Positions 1-4,825 of a stretch of 5,282 bases of DNA are shown here, in pieces. The first letter of the stretch is position 1. Each line of letters starts with the position of its first letter. The notes beneath the pieces are model-generated. The model was not told the origin of the DNA. It made no database searches and worked only from the letters and a program-made list of their open reading frames with translations. The DNA lies in contig MHFD01000030.1 in assembly GCA_001804045.1 (NCBI GenBank), positions 1-5,282 of the forward strand. The letters run 5' to 3'. Position numbers and translations under genes: made by a program. Source of the stretch: Omnitrophica bacterium RBG_13_46_9. GTDB lineage: Bacteria; Omnitrophota; Gorgyraeia; JABMRN01; RBG-13-46-9.

Positions 1-1
1 A

Positions 2-487
2 TACTTACTGGGATCAAAGAAATATTCGGCTATAAGAGGCATTTACATATTTGTCATCTTGGGTCTGGTCGCGTTTTCTCTAAGAAACGCTGTTATTAAA
101 CCCGTTCCCAGAACGCTGCAAAGGCAGAAAAAAACAATGTTAAAAATGGCAGATCATTTTGGTTTAAAAGAAGACGACCGCATGCTTTGTATCGAGATAT
201 CGTCGCCGCTTTTATTTACGGATAGAAAGAATATAATCAAATATACATATATAGCGTTGTACGGCTTTTATCCATTCGTGGAAAAATATGAAGAAAACGG
301 TTTCGATTCGGTACTTAACGCCATTCGGCGGAAAAAACCAAAACTGATTTATACCAAGATGCATGATTCTGATTGGCGCTGGTGTTTAAGCGGATATCAG
401 GGACTGAAAAGGATATTGGAAAGCGAGTATGAAAAATGCTTCGATAAAGGAATTATTATATTTGTAAGAAGAGACGGGATTCCGTAA
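2..487 (+). CDS. C-terminal part of a polytopic membrane protein, probably a GT39-like glycosyltransferase (5' truncated)
   Basis: The frame is open to the left window edge, so this is the last 161 residues of a longer gene; the TTG at 59 is an internal Leu codon, not a start. About the first 30 visible residues contain one hydrophobic segment (roughly IRGIYIFVILGLVAFSL) after a Lys/Ser/Tyr-rich loop, which reads as the final membrane helix. The remaining ~130 residues form a soluble tail rich in aromatic and basic residues, ending in a hydrophobic strand followed by FVRR. Many helices followed by an extracytoplasmic tail is the usual shape of lipid-linked-sugar-dependent glycosyltransferases of the GT39/ArnT/PMT type. 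The catalytic N-terminal loops lie outside the window, so the assignment rests on architecture only. The gene meets the KDPG aldolase gene tail to tail with 4 bp between stop codons and shares its 3' end with a terminator. An unrelated membrane protein with a similar tail is possible. Confidence 0.5.
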   Translation, partial: YLLGSKKYSAIRGIYIFVILGLVAFSLRNAVIKPVPRTLQRQKKTMLKMADHFGLKEDDRMLCIEISSPLLFTDRKNIIKYTYIALYGFYPFVEKYEENGFDSVLNAIRRKKPKLIYTKMHDSDWRWCLSGYQGLKRILESEYEKCFDKGIIIFVRRDGIP

Positions 488-500
488 ATCCCTATTTTTT
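476..500 (+). terminator. Intrinsic terminator of the GT39-like gene, overlapping its stop codon
   Basis: A perfect 6-bp stem GGGATT (476-481) / AATCCC (487-492) closes a 5-nt loop, and TATTTTTT follows at 493-500. The T tract lies only on the plus-strand side, so the terminator serves the left-hand gene. The stem includes the TAA stop (485-487), and its 3' side and T tract overlap the last codons and stop of the convergent KDPG aldolase gene. The stem is short, so efficiency may be modest. Confidence 0.65.
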
Positions 501-1121
501 CGGGGAAAATCCGTCTACAAGCGATTTTATGCCTTTACTTATGCTGCGGAAGTCGCGCTTCGCAAGCCACTCTTTTTTAAATATACTGCCTCCAAAAGCT
601 ACCGCAGAAGCGCCGCAGGAGAAGAATGACCGTATGTTTTCCGGCGTGACACCGCCGCAGGCGAGAAGTTCTATGTCCCGAAAAGGTCCTTTTATCTCCA
701 TGATGTAAGATGCGCCGAAGAATTTAGCCGGAAAAACCTTTACCATCGTAGCACCCGCCCGCCAGGCATTGTAGATTTCCTGCGGGGTCAGCGCCCCGGG
801 AAATACCGGTATACCGTTTTTCGCGCAATATTCGGTGACATCGCGGACCAACGTAGGCATGACGATAAATGTTGCGCCTGCGTCGAGAGCCTTGCGCAGC
901 TCGTCCATCTCCAAAACAGTGCCCGCGCCTATCACGAGGCGATTTTTAGCCGCTTTTGCCATCTCCCTTATTAATCCTTCCGCGCCGGGAGTGTTCATCG
1001 TGATCTCGACAGTTTTAAGACCCGCGGAGACAATGCCCTCCGCAAGCGGCTCGACAACGCCATGTTCTATCCCTCGTATTATTCCCATTATGGGAAGCTG
1101 CGCGAACTTTTTTATGTCCAT
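492..1121 (-). CDS. eda: 2-dehydro-3-deoxy-phosphogluconate / 4-hydroxy-2-oxoglutarate aldolase (KDPG/KHG aldolase)
   Basis: A 209-residue class I aldolase of the Eda family, the usual length for this single-domain TIM barrel. In other bacteria these cytoplasmic enzymes cleave KDPG to pyruvate and glyceraldehyde 3-phosphate, or KHG to pyruvate and glyoxylate. Visible landmarks: MGIIRG (12-17) on the first strand, VEITMNTPGA with the catalytic-type Glu39, GAGTV (65-69), PGALTPQEI (108-116), KVFPA with the Schiff-base Lys128, and GPF (145-147). Two usually conserved stretches deviate: the common SP is MP (88-89), and the common PTGGV reads ACGGV (154-158), so substrate preference may differ. 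The gene starts 11 bp after the stop of the aldolase gene at 1133-2083 with no strong Shine-Dalgarno, which suggests translational coupling. No phosphogluconate dehydratase gene is in view, so an Entner-Doudoroff role cannot be confirmed; sugar-acid catabolism is equally possible. The family is sure, the substrate is not. Confidence 0.93.
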   Translation of the reverse strand: MDIKKFAQLPIMGIIRGIEHGVVEPLAEGIVSAGLKTVEITMNTPGAEGLIREMAKAAKNRLVIGAGTVLEMDELRKALDAGATFIVMPTLVRDVTEYCAKNGIPVFPGALTPQEIYNAWRAGATMVKVFPAKFFGASYIMEIKGPFRDIELLACGGVTPENIRSFFSCGASAVAFGGSIFKKEWLAKRDFRSISKGIKSLVDGFSPKK

Positions 1122-1132
1122 AGAAGGCCGTT

Positions 1133-2083
1133 TTAATCCGTTCCGGTATCTGAGAGACTTTCGAAGAACTCCCTGTAGTTTTCTTTCTTCTCGCTTTTAC
1201 GCAGCGCCATTGCCGCGCGCGGGTGCACATTCATCATACCGGATATCGCGTAAGGGATTATATATCCCCACTCTATCTTGTCTCTTAAGGGGATAAACTC
1301 CTTTGATATCAAATCGAGAATCGGGCGTATGTCAAATTTAGGGTTTTTTAGAAAACCTATCAAAAGTTCCAGGGGGCAATTACCCGCGGCGCGGCCTATT
1401 CCGTAAACCGTACCGTCAAGGAAGTTCGCGTTGTGGATAATTGCTTCAATGGTATTGCTGAACGCGAGCTGCATATGATTGTGCCCGTGAAACCCTACTT
1501 CCTTCGTTTTTAAGATATTCTTGGCTTTCTTTACAAGATACTCAACCGGTTCCTGATATAACGCTCCGAAGCTATCTACTATATAAAGGACTTCGACATG
1601 GCTTTCCTCTTCTATCTGATGGAGCGCCTCGTCCAGTTCGGGGCCCTGGTCCAGGGAGATGGCCATGATGTTTATGGTCGTTTCGTATCCTTTCGCGTGG
1701 AAGTCGTTAGCCATGAATATCGCCTTGTCGATATCCTTGACATACGCGGCAGTCCGTATCATGTCCACAGGGCTCTCGGATTTAGGTTTTATGTCTTCAA
1801 GTTCGACCCGGCCCACATCGACCATTATGGAGATTTTCGTATTTGACTTTATCCCATCAATGGCTTTTCTTATCTCATCGTCATCGCAGAATTTCCACAG
1901 ACCAAACTGCCCGGGTGCGAAAAGGTTTTTTGAATTCCTGTAACCGATTTCCATGTAGTCCACGCCGGCTTCGGAAATCGCCTTATATACTTCGCGGACA
2001 AACCTGCGGTCGAATTCATGATTGTTTATAAGCCCTCCGTCACGTATGGTGCAGTCCAGCACCTTGATTTTTTCCCTGAACAT
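1133..2083 (-). CDS. HMGL-like / DRE-TIM metallolyase superfamily aldolase (4-hydroxy-2-oxovalerate aldolase-like)
   Basis: A 316-residue TIM-barrel protein of the HMG-CoA lyase-like superfamily, closest in look to the 4-hydroxy-2-oxoacid aldolase-like branch. Seen: LDCTIRDGG at 9-17 (Arg14 and Asp15 matching the catalytic Arg and metal-binding Asp of the family), VDSFGAL at 169-175, HGHNH at 199-203 (His199 and His201 as the other metal ligands), and YGIGRAAGN at 227-235. Family members use a divalent metal to cleave or form a C-C bond next to pyruvate. Where 4-hydroxy-2-oxovalerate aldolases such as DmpG and BphI have a catalytic His after RDGx, this protein has Leu18, and no acetaldehyde dehydrogenase partner is adjacent. 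The classical meta-cleavage role is therefore unlikely and the substrate is unknown. Related proteins also occur in surface-polysaccharide clusters. The start is fixed by a strong AAAGGAGGG site 3 to 4 nt upstream of an AT-rich spacer and ATG. It is the first gene of an operon with the KDPG aldolase gene. Confidence 0.85.
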   Translation of the reverse strand: MFREKIKVLDCTIRDGGLINNHEFDRRFVREVYKAISEAGVDYMEIGYRNSKNLFAPGQFGLWKFCDDDEIRKAIDGIKSNTKISIMVDVGRVELEDIKPKSESPVDMIRTAAYVKDIDKAIFMANDFHAKGYETTINIMAISLDQGPELDEALHQIEEESHVEVLYIVDSFGALYQEPVEYLVKKAKNILKTKEVGFHGHNHMQLAFSNTIEAIIHNANFLDGTVYGIGRAAGNCPLELLIGFLKNPKFDIRPILDLISKEFIPLRDKIEWGYIIPYAISGMMNVHPRAAMALRKSEKKENYREFFESLSDTGTD

Positions 2084-2086
2084 ATA

Positions 2087-2095
2087 CCCTCCTTT
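2087..2095 (-). promoter_or_regulatory. Strong Shine-Dalgarno of the HMGL-like aldolase gene
   Basis: Read on the minus strand this is AAAGGAGGG, followed by TAT and the ATG at 2083-2081. It fixes the start of the aldolase gene. The 130 bp upstream of it (to 2225) is AT-rich and holds no convincing -35/-10 pair or terminator that I could find. Confidence 0.8.
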
Positions 2096-2225
2096 ATTTT
2101 ATAGAAATAGCTGTTCATAAAATCGATAATTTTGTAAAATGCTACTTATAGAAAACGTAAATAAAGCAATATCTTTCCCTTTTGGTCTTTTTGCTAAACA
2201 TAAATATCTAAACCCGTTTCAAGAA

Positions 2226-2474
2226 TCATTTGGCAAGCCTGTTATATAGCCAGGCCAGTACGGCGCCTGCGATACCGGCGTCTACAAAACCCCAGATAGC
2301 GCCGATAATGCTTCCGGCAATGGTCGGTTTATATCCAAAATAGAGAGTCGACATCATCTTTTCAAATAAGCTGCCCCAGCCGGTCGTCATGTTGAGTATT
2401 CCCATTATAAACATCGCGCATGCCCAAATAATACCGCAAGCAAGCCCGAACGCCTTTACGTCTAATTTTGCCAT
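2226..2474 (-). CDS. Small two-helix membrane protein (holin-like family of unknown role)
   Basis: An 82-residue protein with two clear hydrophobic segments: about residues 8-30 (GLACGIIWACAMFIMGIL and on) and about 50-77 (TIAGSIIGAIWGFVDAGIAG and on), ending in AWLYNRLAK with a basic tail. The loop between them carries WGSLFEKMMSTLYFGYKP. From memory, small proteins with the same N-terminus (MAKLDVKAF), a GSIIGxxxGFxD motif and an AWLYN end occur in several environmental bacterial lineages and are sometimes labelled 'bacteriophage holin'. No endolysin or phage gene is nearby, so a lysis role is not supported; a general inner-membrane function is as likely. The start is an ATG preceded by AGGGGG at 2484-2489 with a 9-nt spacer. 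It lies 55 bp downstream of the TerB-like gene on the same strand and may be cotranscribed with it. Confidence 0.75.
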   Translation of the reverse strand: MAKLDVKAFGLACGIIWACAMFIMGILNMTTGWGSLFEKMMSTLYFGYKPTIAGSIIGAIWGFVDAGIAGAVLAWLYNRLAK

Positions 2475-2529
2475 AACCCGTTACCCCCTGTATTTGGCCG
2501 ATCGAAACCCGGCAGACATTATTTACGGT

Positions 2530-3030
2530 TCATGTACGCGGCGTCAGGTTTTTAGTGGAGATCCTGGTTACCGCCTGTTGAATCTTGCTGAGATCCCTAT
2601 CTTGGATACCCAATAGCCTGGCGATATTTTTTATTATTTTGTATTCCTTGCGCTGAAGGCATCCGTCGGCATACGCCACGAAGAATAAATTTTCCAATAT
2701 TGATATTTTTGCCTTTAGGGTCAGCTTGTTTTTCATTTCATTTACGAATCTGTAAACATTAAGCTTGCTTATCCCCGCTTGTTTGACGGCGGTCAACACG
2801 ATGGGAAAGTCCTGTTTTCGGATCTTTGAATTCATGAGCAGGATCTCTCTTATTTTGCTTTCTTCTTCCGGAAGGAATTTTTCATCTGCTTCGGCGACAG
2901 CCCCCAGACCCCATAGCATTACGCCGAGAGCTATCTTGTCGTCTAATTTTTTGGCGAGAAATTTTTTCTTTTTGGACCGCGGCATAGTCGAGAAAACGGC
3001 TTTCCTGAAACGTTGCAGTAATCTGCTCAT
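2530..3030 (-). CDS. TerB-like (tellurite resistance TerB family) protein
   Basis: A 166-residue, mostly helical protein with no signal peptide or membrane segment, so probably cytoplasmic. After a very basic N-terminus (residues 1-32, with a KKKK run at 20-23) come two related halves typical of the TerB fold. The first has LWGLGAVAEADEKFLPEEE (39-57) and the second has VAYADGCLQRKEYKIIKNIARLLGI (118-142, given here by its key residues Asp122, Glu129 and the hydrophobic heptads). The acidic A-D-x-x-hydrophobic-x-x-x-E pattern in each half resembles the metal-binding loops of TerB. Family members are known from tellurite and general stress operons, but isolated copies like this have no defined role, and no other ter gene is in the window. 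The ATG is the only possible start in frame near the ribosome site; the AGGAGG at 3046-3051 sits an unusually long 15 nt away inside a foldable leader. Confidence 0.75.
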   Translation of the reverse strand: MSRLLQRFRKAVFSTMPRSKKKKFLAKKLDDKIALGVMLWGLGAVAEADEKFLPEEESKIREILLMNSKIRKQDFPIVLTAVKQAGISKLNVYRFVNEMKNKLTLKAKISILENLFFVAYADGCLQRKEYKIIKNIARLLGIQDRDLSKIQQAVTRISTKNLTPRT

Positions 3031-3093
3031 ATTAAAGGCGTTATACCTCCTGACGCGTTCCGGCTCACGCGTTGTCAGGCTTTAAAGTGAGCC
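3031..3093 (-). promoter_or_regulatory. Structured 5' leader of the TerB-like gene with possible Shine-Dalgarno masking
   Basis: On the transcript, two mutually exclusive hairpins can form. Hairpin A pairs GGCUCAC (3093-3087) with GUGAGCC (3068-3062), leaving the AGGAGG (3051-3046) free. Hairpin B pairs CCUGAC (3079-3074) with GUCAGG (3054-3049) and continues, after a 3-nt bulge, with GCGU/ACGC; it covers half of the AGGAGG. UUAAAG (3085-3080) could also pair with CUUUAA (3037-3032) just before the ATG. The AGGAGG-to-ATG distance of 15 nt is long. The pairings are seen directly; regulation is inferred. No known riboswitch class is recognised. Confidence 0.4.
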
Positions 3094-3103
3094 ATCTCGC
3101 CAC

Positions 3104-3199
3104 ATATTAAGCAATGTTTGCATAATATGGGTAACATAAAAAGTAATATAGGGGTTTCATCTGTCTTTTTCGGTAGAATCAGGTTTTATTGCTTAATAT
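3104..3199. repeat. Perfect 12-bp inverted repeat with a 72-bp spacer
   Basis: The arm ATATTAAGCAAT (3104-3115) is repeated in exact inverse as ATTGCTTAATAT (3188-3199). The element lies wholly in the 198-bp gap between the TerB-like gene (start 3030) and the end of the SYLF gene (3229). The spacer is AT-rich and has no ORF. No clear target-site duplication flanks the arms. It could be the remnant of a small non-autonomous element, a pair of operator half sites, or a long hairpin in the transcript. Confidence 0.55.
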
Positions 3200-3228
3200 C
3201 CGCCGCATAAAAACCCGGCTAGCGTTTT

Positions 3229-3906
3229 TTAATATTTTGCCAGATCATTTAAAAGCCTTTCGGCAGAGCCCGGCGCTTTTACCTTGTTAAGAATAAGGAT
3301 GTCATTAGGCGAATAATCGCCGCCATATAACGAAGTATTGGCTTCGTTGTTAGAGGTCATAACTGACCCTTGTAATTTCGCGCCGATAAACGCGCCCCTG
3401 CTTCTTGAGTATGAAAGGATGGCTCCTTTCAGCTGAAGATCGGTTGCCGCCTCGGCTTCCCGTCCCAAGGGACCCGCCGCAACGGACGCGTCTCCGCCTA
3501 ACTGGAATTTGCTTTGCAAAAGACCCTCAAGCCCCCTCTCCGATCCGATCAGCAATATAGTATCCGTTGCCTGTCCGCCTATTTGCCAACCGAGACTGGC
3601 TCCCCCTAAGTTAAATACAGCCGGCGCACCCCATTTAGCCGTTTTCTTGTCCTTTACCACTACGATTCCCTGGCCCCACTTGCCTCCTATGACAAAGCCT
3701 CCCCCGACTACCGAAGGGAATATCGCTATGGCGTAAGAATTTTTTAGAAGGGATTTGGGTATCCCTTCCTCGGGCATCTGGGTCATTTCCTCAAATACCC
3801 GGGCGGATTCAACCAGTAGCCTATCCCATTTTGTTTCCCCGAAACAGAGGATCGATGTGGACGCGAAAATCGCGATTATTGTGGCCACAGCAAAAATTTT
3901 CTTCAT
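3229..3906 (-). CDS. Exported SYLF-domain (Ysc84/DUF500) lipid-binding-type protein
   Basis: A 225-residue protein with a Sec-type signal peptide: a MKK start, hydrophobic core at about 4-20, and likely cleavage after CFG (about residue 23). Cys21 lies near the site, but the preceding residues (SIL) do not make a good lipobox, so a soluble periplasmic protein is favoured over a lipoprotein. The mature part carries the SYLF hallmarks: a helical start around DRLLVESARVFEEM, IPKSLLKNSYAIAIFPSVV, the Gly-rich strand GGGFVIGGKWGQGIVV, APAVFNLGGASLGWQIGGQA, then SYSRSRGAFIGAKLQGSV and LYGGDYSPNDIL. SYLF proteins of eukaryotes bind phosphoinositides and actin; the role of the common exported bacterial versions is unclear, probably at the envelope. 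Length and domain coverage look complete. The ATG is preceded by AAGGGGG at 3914-3920 with a 7-nt spacer. It is transcribed alone and divergently from the gene at 4110. Confidence 0.9.
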   Translation of the reverse strand: MKKIFAVATIIAIFASTSILCFGETKWDRLLVESARVFEEMTQMPEEGIPKSLLKNSYAIAIFPSVVGGGFVIGGKWGQGIVVVKDKKTAKWGAPAVFNLGGASLGWQIGGQATDTILLIGSERGLEGLLQSKFQLGGDASVAAGPLGREAEAATDLQLKGAILSYSRSRGAFIGAKLQGSVMTSNNEANTSLYGGDYSPNDILILNKVKAPGSAERLLNDLAKY

Positions 3907-3934
3907 TTAAACACCCCCTTTTTTGTACTGCAAT

Positions 3935-3963
3935 ATTTTAAACCTATACTTACTGCGAAGCAA
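3935..3963 (-). promoter_or_regulatory. Candidate sigma70-type promoter of the SYLF gene (proximal)
   Basis: On the minus strand a TTGCTT (3963-3958) is separated by 17 bp from TAAAAT (3940-3935). Transcription would start near 3928, giving a leader of about 20 nt that just contains the AAGGGGG ribosome site. Matches are to consensus only. Confidence 0.4.
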
Positions 3964-3968
3964 GCTAA

Positions 3969-3977
3969 ATTATAACA
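3969..3977 (-). promoter_or_regulatory. Candidate extended -10 promoter of the SYLF gene (distal)
   Basis: The minus strand reads TGTTATAAT, a perfect TATAAT with the TGN extension. The -35 region near 3992-3997 is poor, as is common for extended -10 promoters. It would give a leader of about 55 nt. It is an alternative to, or a second promoter beside, the proximal one. Confidence 0.4.
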
Positions 3978-3985
3978 CGTTTCCC

Positions 3986-4013
3986 TTGAGATTCGTTTTT
4001 TTAATGGTATAAT
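3986..4013 (+). promoter_or_regulatory. Sigma70-type promoter of the HTH-like gene
   Basis: TTGAGA (3986-3991) is followed after 16 bp by a perfect TATAAT (4008-4013), preceded by TGG, so it is also an extended -10 element. Transcription would begin about 4019-4021, leaving a 90-nt leader before the ATG at 4110. It is the best promoter match in the window. A second TATAAT at 4060-4065 lacks a good -35. Confidence 0.65.
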
Positions 4014-4109
4014 CTAATAGCAAAATATATCAGGAATAAGGGGATTAAATCAGCGTCCCTATAATGACTTTTGATAAGGGCTTTTATACGCAGAAAAGGA
4101 GAATGCATT

Positions 4110-4790
4110 ATGAAAGAACTCAAGACAAGGTCTATCGAGGCTATCGAGGAGAAAATGGGGAATGTGGACGAATCTTCGCTGAGGCATCTGGTTCTTCAAA
4201 GCGCGAAATCCTTTAAAACTTCATGGATAGGGCTTGGCCAGTCTCTCTATGCGGTATGGAAAGACAAGGCGTATAGAGAGTGGGGGTTTAACACATTTGA
4301 CTCATATACGATGAAAGAGATCGGGATAAGGAAAGATACCGCTCTCAAACTTCTGCGGTCCTATCACTTTCTTGAAAAAGAAGGGCCTAGCTACCTTGTG
4401 GAAAATCGCAGCGAAAAAGTCAATCCCTCGTCGGTACCTACTTACGAATCCGTGAATGCCTTGCGCCTGGCGAGCAACAATAAGAACATAGACAGATCGG
4501 ACTATGCCGCCATAAAAGATAAGGTGTTCCAGAGAGGAAAAGACGCGCGGGAGATCAAGAAGGACCTTACCCAGCTTATCAAACAGCGCGAAGAGCTGGA
4601 GCCGGAAGAGGCCTGGAAGAAGAAGAAACTCGCCGTTGTGAGAAGATTCATGAGCGCCCTTAAGTCCTTAAGCCGCGAACTCAAGATTACAAAGGTCCTT
4701 CCGTCCAGATTCATAGAAGAGACCGATAGGCTTATAGCGAAACTGGAAGGCGAGGTATCCCGGATTTCCGAAAAAACTATGAATGATTAG
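4110..4790 (+). CDS. Uncharacterised charged protein with an HTH-like segment and helical C-terminus
   Basis: I do not recognise a named family. The ATG at 4110 is chosen over the TTG at 4071 because AAGGAG (4096-4101) lies 8 nt before it; that gives 226 residues. There is no signal peptide or membrane segment, so it is probably cytoplasmic. Residues 28-60 contain LQSAKSFKTSWIGLGQSLYAVW followed by KAYREWGF (key residues Trp39, Trp50, Trp58). Residues 62-88 (TFDSYTMKEIGIRKDTALKLLRSYHFL, by its Tyr, Gly-Ile and Ala-Leu-Lys-Leu-Leu spacing) look like a helix-turn-helix, in the style of 'lGis..tA..ll'. A Ser/Pro linker with VPTYESVNALRLA follows (109-121), then a long Lys/Glu-rich helical region (about 135-226) with coiled-coil character. 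DNA binding is plausible but unproven. Its only neighbour relations are a divergent SYLF gene and a convergent exporter gene. Confidence 0.8.
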   Translation: MKELKTRSIEAIEEKMGNVDESSLRHLVLQSAKSFKTSWIGLGQSLYAVWKDKAYREWGFNTFDSYTMKEIGIRKDTALKLLRSYHFLEKEGPSYLVENRSEKVNPSSVPTYESVNALRLASNNKNIDRSDYAAIKDKVFQRGKDAREIKKDLTQLIKQREELEPEEAWKKKKLAVVRRFMSALKSLSRELKITKVLPSRFIEETDRLIAKLEGEVSRISEKTMND

Positions 4791-4825
4791 TATATGTAAA
4801 AGCGGGGCCGGAAAAAGTAAAAGCG

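Noticed and set aside
1015..1230. Overlapping minus-strand ORF across the junction of the two aldolase genes
   Set aside because: It overlaps both well-supported aldolase genes in another frame, has low-complexity Arg-rich content and no ribosome site; a shadow ORF.
835..1296. Plus-strand 153-residue ORF antisense to the aldolases
   Set aside because: Lies opposite two conserved genes, and its composition (Ser/Pro/Arg-rich) is typical of antisense reading.
2226..2474. Prophage remnant suggested by the holin-like protein
   Set aside because: No lysin, capsid, integrase or attachment site is in the window, and related small proteins occur outside phages.
3211..3230. AAAAAC...GTTTTT palindrome just after the SYLF stop, as an intrinsic terminator
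   Set aside because: Only one G-C pair supports the A-T stem and the central GCTAGC part does not extend it, so it is too weak to call.
3946..3955. TATACTTACTG near the SYLF start also seen at the window's first bases, as a dispersed repeat
   Set aside because: Only about 10 bp match, and the first copy lies inside a coding region; likely chance.
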